Positions 32,671 to 44,180 of a stretch of 64,000 bases of DNA are shown piece by piece. The notes below the pieces were generated by a model, which did no database searches, had not been told where the DNA came from, and worked only from the letters and a program-made list of their open reading frames with translations. The position numbers were made by a program, and so were the translations under genes. The stretch covers positions 713,302 to 777,301 of the forward strand of contig JAJQZP010000042.1 in the NCBI GenBank assembly GCA_025403435.1. The letters are read 5' to 3'. Positions within the stretch are counted from its first letter, which is position 1. Every line of letters begins with the position of its first letter. The stretch comes from Artocarpus heterophyllus (taxonomy: Eukaryota > Streptophyta > Magnoliopsida > Rosales > Moraceae).

Positions 32671-33773
32671 ATGGCGTGTGTTTTATTTGTAGGTACAAAA
32701 TAATGTATTTGTTTATGAAAAAATTAAAACTCTTAGTAATAATAATAATAATCAGGCAAACTAAGATTCTACGAACCAGTTAAATCTACATTTTTAAAAA
32801 AATATTAAGCTATTGTTTTAAAAGAAATATATCGTTATTGTTAGAAAATCTCATTAGCCAAAAAAAGCTATTATAATTTAATAAATAAATCTACCTATCT
32901 ATTATTTTTAAAATAAAAAAATGTTATCATATTATTGGAAAATCTCATTAGCGAAAGTAAAAAAGCTATTATTGTTTGTTTATTAAATCTACCTATTAAG
33001 CTAATTTAATTTTTTTTGTTATATCTATTTCACTTTTTGATTATTTAATGTATGTTTATTTTTATTTCTTTACAAGACTTGCAAGTGTATTCTTAATTCT
33101 TTAACAAGATTTTTTCCCCTTGATTCTTGAAAATTTATTTTCTCTTCAGTGGAGAAGCACAAGTTTTAATTTTTCAAAATTAATTTTTACCCCAAAATTT
33201 TTGAAAATTTTAGATATATTTTTACCGTGCCTATACTAAATAATTGAAAAATATTGTTTTGTCTTCATTTTACAAAAAAGATTTTACTTGTGCTCTCACT
33301 CAATGATAAAAACATAAAACTATATATCCATTTAATAAAATATTATATCTACTTTTTTATATTGTCTCTGTTAAAAAATTTTATGGCTCCACCGTTATTT
33401 ATTTTGTTTAAAGTTTAATTTTTGGGCAGTTCTATTGTGCGGGACGCAAAAACTCCCACCGATAGAACACGTAATGAGATTCATTAAATTTTAATCGAAC
33501 ATTATTAAAAATTTAAGCTAATATTTGAAAAAATAGGATCAGAAGAACCCAAAAATCATCTCTTTGTGTCCGATCTCCTAAAAAAAGAACTTCAATTTCC
33601 TTGAGGTTCCATGGTAGACTTTCTCTACATTTCCTTCTCCTCTCCTCCTCCGTTCAACTATCGGTCTATAGTCATTGCCATTTTTACTCCGCCAAAGGAC
33701 TCGTCGTTTTGTCGATAAAGCATTTTTTGTTAGCCTGTTATTTTGAAGCTTCTTTACTAACGCCTTCAAAGTC
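32259..33773. other. AT-rich intergenic stretch
   Basis: No gene seen. It has a poly-T of about 25 (32641-32665) and a short (AAT)n (32738-32752). Two near-copies of TTATTGTTAGAAAATCTCATTAGC lie at 32834 and 32933. Confidence 0.5.
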
Positions 33774-34425
33774 ATGGCTCGTAAGTTTATATATATATTG
33801 TTTTCTATTTTAATTTTCTTGAGTTTAAGCTTCTTCTGTTTGGTTGCCAAGAAAACCAAGGGATTAGGAATAGGATAAGTTAATGCACTTGCTTATTCTC
33901 ATTTATTTTAGAAAGAAAGAACACACACATAATGTTAACAAGCAAATTGAAATATTGATTTGCGTCTATTTTTCTTGCTAATGCTAATTTAACATTGAAC
34001 AAACCAAACCAAGAAGAAAAAGGAGAAGGAGAAGGAGAAGGCAAGAAGTTTGTGAAGCCGGCAGCAGCGAAGAAGAAGCAGGCTACTATTGTGGACCATA
34101 TCACAGGGGATAAGATCCCAAAGAGCTTCGTAATTCTCGAGAGGGATTTGGGAAGTTGGCTGCTACTCTTAGGAAACTGTAGGTAGATTTGAGAAGGCTC
34201 ATGTTTCCCCATACTGCTCTTAATCTTGGCTAAAGCCTAGGTATCAAATATTATTTTTTTTTTGGATATATTTGGCATGAATTTTGTCTTGTGTATGATT
34301 TTTATTTAACTAATTTTATTTTTGCACTTGTTCTTTTCCAAGAGAAAAGACAGATTGATCCCATGGACTTCTTAAATGTTGCAGGGCCTATGGACTATGA
34401 CTTCTTAAGTGTTCGTTCGTCTTGA
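33774..34425 (+). pseudogene. Peter Pan (PPAN/SSF1)-like Brix-domain gene fragment
   Basis: A possible exon 1 is ATGGCTC at 33774-33780 followed by GTAAGT. Exon 2 starts about 34014 and reads a Glu/Gly/Lys-rich stretch, then TIVDHITGDKIPKSFV, the hallmark N-terminus of PPAN/SSF1 proteins, which act in 27S pre-rRNA processing and 60S assembly. After FV the frame breaks. In a second frame the expected SRG, LGKLAATLRK, DLRRLMFPHTALNL sequence continues to 34230. A third piece, PMDFLNVAGPM, follows at about 34362-34400, matching the KDFLNVAGPMGV block. The rest of the Brix domain is absent and gypsy-type LTR sequence follows. The fragment is broken by frameshifts and 3' truncation. Confidence 0.75.
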
Positions 34426-34430
34426 AGGTT

Positions 34431-35055
34431 TGACTGTTTCGATTGGGAGATTTGTGTTCCTTGGAAGCAGCCAGCAATTGGTTTTTTCCTGCTCGACAGG
34501 CTCGATAAATGTAGAAAGACCCACTAATTCGTGAAGCAGAACATAGGATCATGTCCTAAGATTCACTCCCAATTGGAGACGGACACATATCCCACTATTT
34601 TGAGCAGTATCAAAGCCACTATTTCCACCAGCTAAAGCCCACGATGGTATTGGGTACCTCTATAAATAGAGGTTGCAAGCATCATTTAGAGGCATCCGAA
34701 TTCTCTTTTTCAACACTTAAGCTTTGCAGAAATTACTCCAAACACATGTCTAGTAAACACTTCCATCAATAGAGGAAAAGGTTTTGAACTTGTATTAAAG
34801 CGTAGTGGATATAGCTTTCATTATATAGTGAACTACTATAAAAACCTTGCATGTGGTATCTTTTAATTTTCAGTATTTGCATTTAATTTTGTCTTTATCA
34901 TTGTTTTTCTACCATTATCATTATCGATATCTCTGACATCATTTGCAGAATTTGCTAGGACCTAATGATAGAGGTTTAAGGGCCAAAATGCTATGAAATA
35001 ACTAACAAAATCCATTTTAATCCATTTAAATTTAACTGTAGATTCAAGATCTACA
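34431..35055 (+). repeat. LTR end of a gypsy-type retrotransposon (5' LTR or truncated)
   Basis: It contains a promoter-like TCTATAAATAGAGG (34658-34672) and ends ...AGATCTACA. GTTCGGCGCCTAATGTTGGG follows directly, resembling the TGGCGCC-type primer-binding region common in plant gypsy elements (ending in a GTGGGGC-like stretch). The start is approximate. No second LTR, no gag-pol and no polypurine tract were found downstream. It abuts the truncated PPAN-like fragment. Confidence 0.45.
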
Positions 35056-35079
35056 GTTCGGCGCCTAATGTTGGGCTCT

Positions 35080-37849
35080 TAGATCGCCAACTCAATTATT
35101 CCTAGTAGTTTTAACCACAAGCAACGATGTAAAGGATTTAGAGATGTCGATTTGTTTTTGTTTTGACGAGCTCTTTGTTTGTTCTTGGTCTGCTTTGCCC
35201 ATTGCACTCACCTTCATCTTCTTGTCTTTGGCAGCTTTCTTCTTTACCAAGACTTAAGCCCTGTATTCTTCAATAGATGGTAGGTTGATGATCTTCATAT
35301 TTGATAGTGAGATTTTGTTATTGAATAACTATTTGGGGCAGGATATCAAAACTTGTTAATAATATGAGTCGAGGTACGTTAAGTTGTAATTGAAGTTATA
35401 AAAGTTTTAACAGTGTCCATAGTGAATAAAAAATAAACAAAAGAAAAAATTTACCTAGTGATTTGAAAAAATAAAAATTATTTGAACAAAGAACCTATGA
35501 AAATATGCATTTGTTTTATTTTGATTATTGACATTTGCTTTTTTAAGTCTAACTACCTATAGCATGAGTCTATATGGTTAGTGTTTTGTGAGTGATAAAA
35601 TAGCAAAAGAAACAAATAAACCCAAAAATATATTTGAAAAAACTGTCAAACTGGTGATACAATTTGATTTTTTTTTTCTTTTTTTTTCCGTTTTAGATTT
35701 TTGAGAGAATAAGACCAATGTTGATATTAAAGTGTCAATTAAAATTAATATTAGATATAAACAAAATGTTTAGTAAATGTCTGAACTAACATAAATCAAA
35801 TATTTTACAAAGACAAAATATCAAAAATACTTGTTTTTCTTCCTCTCTCTCTTCTCTCTCTCTCCACTACTCCGGTGACAGTGGAGTTGACGATGATGAG
35901 CCATGACGATCCTTTCTCGCCTTGTCGTGCACATGAAAATCTGCTCTCTCCCCTCGGCCATGCACAGCTGCGATTTCGCGATCGTCTCCGGTAGCGCTGA
36001 GCTTCTCCACCAAGGTCATGCTGAAACTCGTGACAACAACAGAGATCCGGTCGGCGAGCGTAGATCGATGTCGAGAACAAGTTAGCGATTATGGGGATGA
36101 GCAACGCTAGGAGATTGAACGTAGGATGACGACGGAGATTTGCATGGCTTATTGCCGCTAGTTCTTCCAAGAATAGAAAAAAGAGTTTGACAATAAAAGA
36201 AACGAAAGAAACCAACCATAATCAAAGTCAGAGTTGATAATAAGTAAGAAGATTATTTCGATGAGAGCGTCGAGATTAGTGGTTCAAGAAATTTATAAAA
36301 AAGAGTGATAAAGTTGAAATGAGGTGAAAATGAAAGAAGAACAAAACGGGAAAAAAAACTATTATGGACAAATGGAACCAAAAAAGAAAAAAAAAGTAAA
36401 TTAAGTGCCAAAAAAGAGAAAAAAGGTTAAAGCATCAGGAAAACAAAAAGAGAACACCAAAAAAAGAAAACATAAAATAAAAGGTAAAGCACTGTTTTGT
36501 AAGAGATAGAGCAGACAAAAAGAAAGGAGAAAAAAGGATAAATACGAAACTGGTGAAATTAAAAGGAAAGAAATACTCAATCGATAGTCACCGTAAGAGA
36601 CTACGGTTGACAGAGTGAAAAAAATAAAAGAAACAAAAAAAAATAGTAGAAGACAATTAATGGGAAAACTATAAAATGAACGGACAAAAGAAAAAAAATA
36701 AAAAAATAAAATAGTGGCAAAGTAGCATGAGCAAAGAAAAAAGAACAAAAAAAAGAGAAAGAGAAGGGAAAAAAAGTTGCAAAGCACCTAAAAACGGTGT
36801 GTAAAGACGAGTACGGATGAACATGAGTTCTTAATTCTTGTGAGCTCTATTGTTGTTGAGAAAATTAAATAAGAGTTAATTATGTAATTATACCTTTTGA
36901 TTTTAACTATTTTTCAATTTATCTTTTTATTTTTAGAAACTATAAAATAATCTATTGAATTTAAAAAAATTGTTTCAATTTCATCCTTATAAATAGAAGA
37001 AATCAAATAAAACAATGTAATTACTTTTAAACAGTTGAGAAAAATATCATATCAATAACATAAAAATTCAAAAACAAAGGAACAAATTTCAAAAAAAAAA
37101 AAGAATATGAAGTTTTATGACTTTTTGAATGTCAATATATGTCTTAAAAAATTTTCTCAAGAAGAAAAATATATTTAGAAACAAATTTGATATAATTAAG
37201 AGTATTTTTTATCTTATCTCTATATTTTTTGGTACCAAAAGTTTGTGAGGAATAAATTAAATTAAGTTTTTTAAATTTAAATGATACGTTTATAGTTTCT
37301 TAAAACATATATATATATATATGTAATTAACCCAATTAAATAACATCACTGGGAAACATTTGGATTACCTCTAGATGCTCTGTGGTTTCAAGGCTTCCCA
37401 AGGGACATAATATAGGGTCCCTCTCTCCTTTCCTTTATAATGTATATAACCAATCTTTTAGGTTTATTTACCTTTTATACCTTATATTTTAAGCTTATTC
37501 AAATATTATATTTTTGATTTTTTATCTCATCAAAAGTATATCTCCATATTTATTTTATACACAAATTTATATATTTTCCTAATCAATCTTGATTTTGACA
37601 TAAAAACTGCCCAAAACAATCTCAAATTGGGTGTCTTGTGTGTTTCAGTTTTTTTTTTTTCCTTATTGTTTAAAAGTTTTATTTTTTTTCTTTTTTTACT
37701 TAAGGATAGTTTGGTTATTTTAAAGATCAAAATCAACTATTGATTGAGATAAGATATAGATTTATATATTACATCTAATATAAAGGTATCTATTTCATAA
37801 TTCATAAAAATCAAATGTATAGTTTTTGAATTAACTTAAAATAGATGTT
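35080..37849. other. Intergenic region with a GC-rich island and a purine-rich tract
   Basis: No real gene seen. At 35830-36200 a GC-richer island starts with CT-rich sequence and gives short frames on both strands without known domains. At 36220-36800 the plus strand is almost pure A/G, which makes an artefactual 128-codon Phe/Leu/Ser-rich frame on the minus strand. The rest is AT-rich. Confidence 0.5.
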
Positions 37850-37860
37850 AATAATAATAA

Positions 37861-37900
<40 letters not shown>

Positions 37901-37916
37901 TAATAATAATAATAAA
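37850..37916 (+). repeat. (AAT)n microsatellite, interrupted
   Basis: About 20 AAT/ATA units with two AAAAT interruptions. Confidence 0.95.
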
Positions 37917-37919
37917 TAT

Positions 37920-38406
37920 GACCATTGTGTGGAGTTCAATATGACCGTTGAATGGTCATTTTTTTTTTATAAATTTTTTTGTATCTTACTTATTTATCAA
38001 TTCATCTTTTTCTACTATAAATACCTCTAATCATTCTTCAAACTAAAACACAACTCACTAATTCTCTCGAGTATCCGTCTTTCTCAATTTCTCTCTAAAA
38101 TCGCTCCTCTTTCTATTTTTTTAATATTGATTATTACCTCCAGATTTCAAGGTCAATGTATGATTGCTATTATGATATAAAATTTTCTTTTGTGCTTATA
38201 CATGTTGGAAATTCAGGATTGATTTAAATTCCATGATATCGGTGTATAGCTATTATCAAAAGGTAGTTATTTTTCTTGATTTCTAGAGATTAGTAGAATG
38301 TCAAACTTGCCTAGAATAGCTGTAGCTTGCTGTATATATATTCCTTGTATCTGATCATTCATAATAGAAGAATTATTTTCAATTCCTTCATTTCTTTTTA
38401 AGATGG
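37920..38406 (+). promoter_or_regulatory. Promoter-like stretch, probably transposon-derived
   Basis: A short inverted pair, GACCGTTGAATGGTCA, precedes CTACTATAAATACCTCTAAT (38015-38034) and an AC/CT-rich leader (ACACAACTCACTAATTCTCTC). This order resembles the upstream region of plant Harbinger/hAT transposase genes. No coding sequence follows before the LTR at 38407, so it is a remnant. Confidence 0.35.
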
Positions 38407-40436
38407 TGTTAGACGTGTATGCTCTAAGGAGTAAAAATATAATATGTTTTTGGAGACATTTTTATTAATAAAGAATTTATTTATTATTTATATACCAAAT
38501 CTTGTCCTCTTTGCGTTCATATTTGTTGAATGTATGTTAAGCAAATAATAGTTTGGGACTGTCGGTTTAAACCTTTAAGAATTGGGCATATGATGGACAG
38601 ATTATGTAGAAGACAATTTTTAAGGTGACGGTCTAAATCATAAGATCCGCAATCGAGAGAATAAAGTTGGGCGCCTTATTCATGTAAAGATTGTTATGTT
38701 GTCTATATCCTTATTAGGAGATGATTGGTCTTGGTCATCGGAGGTGGACTCCATGAATAGAAACATTGGCACGTTATCATAGGTGACGATGTGTTGGATC
38801 GTGACATAAAGTGAATTGATTTGGATTAATAATTCTGTCTCGGCAAATCGATTCACTTTAGGCAATCATTTGTATTGTATCTTAGTCTTGAGATGAATAG
38901 TGGGTCCGTTGTCTTGACTTGTGTCTTTCGATGTACCAAAGGGTGACACCTATATTTTAATAGTGGTATGCATGTCAGTACGTTGGAGGCATGATTCTTG
39001 ATAGCGTAGACTTGTTATTCATAGATATGAAATCTATAGCTGCTCTTTAGGAGTAGTGATATCTTCTTATATGCGTTATCCTGTAATTGAAAAACTGGAA
39101 CGCTCAACCATTTGGATATATAGGTATAACCGAATGGTATACTATCTTTGGATAGTAAGTTTTCTGATGGTGAGATAATGAAACGTAAGATAAAAATAAT
39201 GGGGAAGGTAAGACAGAACTTGTCCTTAAGCCAATTATAGATAATCCTATAGGGATACGATACACTATGATATATCATGGAGACTTAGCTATACGGGCTT
39301 CGTAATTCTATATAGTTCGAGAGTGCAGCTCCAAACTTTTAGTGGAGTAGCGTTGGAGTTGATAATTATGAAATGTATATCTAGGATATTGGGTTTTATA
39401 ATTATCAGGAGCTTGAACTATATAGGTCCATTTGGTCCCCTTTGCTAGCTCACAAAATCCTATAACGATACGGTATGCTTTTCCAATAATTGGTGACTTA
39501 TGTCAGATTTATCAGATTGGCTAAAATTTGAAAGAATCAAATAATTCATGTATGTCTATCGATTGAATTAATTTTGTGACAAAATTAATTCAAGATCAAC
39601 TTGTTGAATTATTGGGATTGGATAATTCTTGTCCGTTTATCAGTTGATTTAATTTTGAATAAATTAAATCAAGATAAACTTGTAGAATTATTAGGAATTC
39701 ATTTATTTTCCTAGAGATTATCTAGATAAAGTTGTTTTAATTAGATAATTTTTTTATTCGGTTATTTGAATTAAAACTGAGACTTTATCCTCTAGAATCT
39801 CGGGTGAAAAATAAAGATCCGCTGAGATTTTTATCGATAATTCGGCATGCCAATCCTCAAGTTTGGCCTTCCGATAGGGCAAGTTCGGCCTACCAGTTAG
39901 GCTGATCGGCTTGCCTATGCACGATAAAAAGATCACGAGTTTTTACACAGATTTCATCAAATATTGATCCGAATTTGATTCTGATTCGAATTTTGAGGCA
40001 TTATTTGATAAGAACTAACTCCTAGATACAACCTCTATATAAAGGGAGTGAGTCTCATTATTATTAAGATCAATTGAGAGATTACGAGTGATACTCAACT
40101 GATGAGAATCTGGAAACTCCCTGAGAGCTCTTGTTCACAAATCATGAACACTAGCTTTGGGTTCTCTCAATTGGTTGGAAGGAGAGTCACTTGGAGGAAG
40201 AGCTGTACGTGTGAGCCCACACTCACTCCGATCGTGGATAGAGAATAGCAAAGAAGGCCAGTTGGTTAAGGCTCTTCTAAAACGTTACTTCTCTTCACGA
40301 ATTGCAGAAGTTCTTCGGCATTCAAAGGTTACTAAGATCTGGTTAATTTATGCATATAGTGTGTCAAACTTGTGTTTTAGAAAATACTCTGATATAAAAA
40401 AATTTTAAAATTCCATTGAGTACTATTTTTTCAACA
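38407..40436 (+). repeat. 5' LTR (~2.0 kb) of copia element C
   Basis: Starts TGTTAGACGTGTATGC and ends TTTTTTCAACA, directly followed by a primer-binding site. A TATA-like CCTCTATATAAAGGGAG sits at 40031-40046, a suitable promoter near the R/U5 side. At 39840-39915 it carries TTGGCCTTCC-, TTCGGCCTACC- and GATCGGCTTGCC-type repeats. A 2-kb LTR is long for copia and suggests a Maximus/SIRE-like lineage, which is an inference from length only. The same LTR lies inverted at 44181-46060. Confidence 0.85.
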
Positions 40437-40438
40437 AT

Positions 40439-40455
40439 TGGTATCAGAGCCATGG
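40439..40455 (+). other. Primer-binding site of copia C
   Basis: TGGTATCAGAGCCATGG: a perfect complement to the 3' end of initiator tRNA-Met, two bases after the LTR. Confidence 0.95.
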
Positions 40456-42229
40456 TTTTTACGTAAATTTACGAGTTTGTGATCGTGCTATATACATAAA
40501 TTATGTGATCTTGCTCTCTCCTATGCTTGAATTTAATTTTATAGAGAGTTGACACTCTAGGTTTCTATATATTTTATATGTTGTCATGGATTATATGGTG
40601 AATGCATATTAATTAATTATGGTTGATTAAACTATTATTTAATTATTTATTAATTAATTAATTTATACCAGTTATGGTTCCTTAGAGGTTAGAATGTGTA
40701 TCTAGGTTTTTCATGTAATTAGATGGCAGATTATCATCTCCGTCTAGGAATTATTATTTAATTTTAAATTTGTAAGAATTTTGTAATTAAATAATCCTTC
40801 GAAGAAGATTGATCTAGAAGATAGATGATGACGCTCACAAGTATTTCCTGAGTCTTTAATTTTATGTTTTTGAATTGTTGAAAATAAAATTGATGAATTG
40901 CATTAAAAAATTGTATTTTCTTAAAAGGGTGATTTTTACTCGGTCGACATGCCGAACCCTCTAATTTGGTAGGCCGATGGTCGCAGATCGATAGGCCGGA
41001 CGTAAGGTTTGGTAGGCCGTCAGCCGGGCAGAAATCAAGTGGCTCTAGCGGCAGGCCAAACTTCTAGTTTGGCAGGCCGATCTGTCATGAATCGGCTGGC
41101 CGATCTATAAAGATCGGCAGGCCAGTGGGTCATGACTAGCAAGCCGATCACCTAAATCGGCTTGCCGGTAGAGAGCAAGAAATTTTTCAAAAAAGGTGCA
41201 GTTGTCGGTGTAGTTTTAATTTTATTTTTGCGACAATTTTAAGAAACATTAAATTTGGATATGACCAGAAATATGAAGTATTCGATTCATACAAGATTGA
41301 AGACTTGAAGATGGGCATTACATGAAGAAAGATACAGCTTGAGGATTCAAGGATGAAGCATCGATAATATGTTTCGATTATTCTCTTGTAATCTTTGTTT
41401 TTTATTCTGTATGGTGGAACCATAATATTACGGTTATTTATTATTTTACTTGTAGCTTTGCTTGTCTGTGTTGTAAAATGATTTGCTATGTGTATTGATA
41501 ACATGTCATATAGAATAGGAAGTGCTGCTTATATTAAAATTGTTCACGCATATTTTTTAAAAATAAAATCTTGATTTCAAAAGATTGAGTGGGAAAAGTT
41601 TTTCGATGAGAGGACCTAAGGCCTCCATTGTTGGTCCATAGGAAGCACATGGTGGTCCCGACCCCTAGGAAGGGATTTCTATCACTTACCAAATTGGATC
41701 TCCGAAAGGATAAGGTATTTTAGCATGATTTATGGTTGCACACTCCTAGGTGGTGATTATAAATCATGGATAAAATATTGAAATGATGGTTACACACTCA
41801 TGTTAATTTTATTTTTAATCTCCCCTAGGAGCTCTATTAATAAAATTAATGGCCAAAGAAACGATTATTAACATATGCTGGATCATATGGGTCCTGGATG
41901 GCATATATTAATCAGGAGGGGATCCGTGTGCCTACTTGAATTTGGCATGACTCCCCTAGGAGCTTGTTGAATTCTGAGTTAGGAATTATCGTTGTAAGGT
42001 TGTGATATTTTCAAGGTTTTAATACATAAACACATTTGTATGATTGTTATCTTACTAAATTATTATGTTATGTTTACTTATGTTTGGTATATGATTCTTT
42101 ATTGTAAGATTAAAAATATCTAAAAACGTTTTATCTTCGATACTTGACAAAAGCCAATTAACTAGAAAGAATTATAATGATTAGAAACGGAACCTGAACA
42201 TCGTCCTTTCCTTTGGGAAACTGAAATTT
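40456..42229 (+). other. Untranslated leader of copia C with short GC-rich repeats
   Basis: Between primer-binding site and gag. At 40950-41170 about ten variants of TTTGGTAGGCCGATSR / ATCGGCAGGCCA are packed into ~220 bp. The same motif is found in the LTR and in the inverted LTR (44690-44770). The rest is AT-rich and non-coding, with AGGAGCTC / CCCCTAGGAGC repeats at 41640-41960. Confidence 0.65.
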
Positions 42230-43545
42230 GTGCTGACAATCCCTTGTCCTCCCTAATGAACAATTCCATTAATGAACAATTCCAAGCGTACGATCGTTGG
42301 AAAGATGCAAACGATCAGGCCTGCTACTTTGTTATGGCCAGCATGAATAACGTGCTACAGGCTCGACATGAAGATTATGAGACTACGAAGTAGATCTTGA
42401 ATAATCTTGAAGACATATTTGGAGGCCAGGCCCTAACAAAGCGGCAATGGGCGCTTCGAAAACTTCTTAACTATAAGCAAAGGCCAGGGACATCTGTAAA
42501 GGAGCCCATGATGTTGGTCATGGGTTACCTCGCTGAGGCACAAACCAATGGAGCCGATATTGATGCTGAAACTTAGATGACTATGGTCTTTGAGACTCTA
42601 TCAAAGGAATTTATTTCATTTAGAGCTACTTTTAATTTGAGCAATAGGCGAGATATGACCTTAACAGAATTAATGAAATAGTTACAAGAGTTTGAACTAC
42701 TGATTAGGGAGTCTTCTGTTGGTGGAGAGGCTAACTTGGCTGCTGCTTCTAGTTCTAATCCCAATTCTGGGAATGGAGAGAAACCACAAGCCAAGAATGG
42801 GAAGGTTGGGCACATCAAGAAGCATTGCAAGGACTTCCTTTCCCAAGGAGGTACGTATGATCTTCTATATTTAGAAACTTATTTAGTTAAGGAATCCAGT
42901 GACATTTGGGTCATAGATTCTGGTACAACTAATCATGTTTGTGTTTCTCTACAGGGGTTCAAAGAAACGAGAAATCTACTTCATGAAGACTTCACGCTTC
43001 GGATGGATGATGGATCCTTGGTCTTAGCAGAAGCAGTGGGAGACGTCCATCTTTATTTTGATAATTATAGGAATTTAATTTTGCGAGATTGTTTTTATGT
43101 TCCTAAATTTAAAAGGAATTTAATTTCTATAGCTTGTTTATTTAAAGACTCCTATTTGGTTTCTTTTAATAATAAAATGGTGATTCGTAAAAACAAATCT
43201 TTTATCTATTCTAGATGGATGCAAAATAATCTATATTTTATCAAACCTAAGATGGACTTACTGCTTAATGCTGAGATGAATGATAATAACTCTAAAAGAC
43301 TTAAAACTTCTCACTCTAATAAGACTTATCTTTGGCATTTGCGCCTTGGTCATATTAACCTGAATAGGAAGGTTGGTAAGGAATGGACCTTTAAGTCACT
43401 TAAAGGTGGAATCTATACCTCAATGTGAATCTTATTTGGAGGGTAAAAGGACCAAAGGACCATTCGGGTCTAAGGGTAATAGGGTCGAAGGGGTTCTCAA
43501 ACTTGTACATAGTGATGTTTGCGGACCTATGAACATTCAGCATTC
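42230..43545 (+). pseudogene. Copia C gag-protease-integrase N-terminal remnant
   Basis: Gag reads VMASMNNVLQARHEDYETTK, then LEDIFGGQALTKRQWALRKL and RDMTLTELMK, with three in-frame stops. From 42736 a 230-codon open frame carries a partial zinc knuckle (GKVGHIKKHCKD, lacking its first Cys pair), the aspartic protease motif VIDSGTTNHVC (DSG intact), LRDCFYVPKFKRNLIS, and the pre-integrase motif YLWHLRLGHINLNRK. After a shift it continues RVEGVLKLVHSDVCGPM, the first integrase Asp block, and stops being colinear near 43545. Integrase core, RT and RNase H are missing. The knuckle loss looks like a small in-frame deletion. Confidence 0.88.
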
Positions 43546-44180
43546 GATCCATTTGCAACAACTTTAGCCTGTTTGCTGCTTCCAATGCCACCTATTCGAG
43601 AGCTCCACTCAAGTCTCGATTGTTGCATAACCGATTCCTTTACTTCTTGATCATCTTCGATGTTCCAGATGGTCTTTTCTTTGCTCAATGATGAACTAAC
43701 AATGACAGGTTTCTTCAAAAATTTTTAGGAATAACAAGAATTTAAAGGGGAAACTAGGGCTAGAAGGATCAAACGAGCCTCAAAGCTTGAAGATTGAAGA
43801 ACTTAAAGAGATTCTAAAAGGTTCCTAGCTTTGGACTACCAAACAGACTTGGATTTCACTAATTTTCTTAAGAAACGGCAAGAAAATGGCACCCAAACAC
43901 ATGTAAAAAGCTTATGAAAGCCAACCCTACGGAATTATAAACGTAAGAAAAAGAAGAAAAAGAAGAGAATCTTGCCTAGAAAATATGAGAAAACTTAAGA
44001 AAACTCTTGAGAACCACTTAAAACTTCAAAGGAAAAGAAGGAGAAATGGGAAGGAAAGAGTAGTGATCCTTTTATAGCGTCTGAAAAGTTAGATGAATGG
44101 TTGAGATTTGGTCTTTGGGAAATGATCTAATAGTTAAGATCAAGCATCTTTACACAAACTGAAGCCTTGTCTCATCAATC
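43546..44180 (-). other. Unidentified insert with minus-strand promoter-like sequence
   Basis: Between the broken copia C coding region and the inverted LTR. On the minus strand it shows CTATAAAAGG (44068-44077), a CT-rich leader, a probable intron-like AT stretch, then an open frame at 43718-43527 with VSSSLSKEKTIWNIEDD. That wording looks like a retroelement or gene N-terminus but I do not recognise it. It could be the leader of a second element or a captured gene start. Confidence 0.35.

Noticed and set aside
36401..36787. 128-codon minus-strand Phe/Leu/Ser-rich frame resembling a membrane protein
   Set aside because: It arises from a nearly pure A/G tract on the plus strand; composition alone explains the hydrophobic translation.
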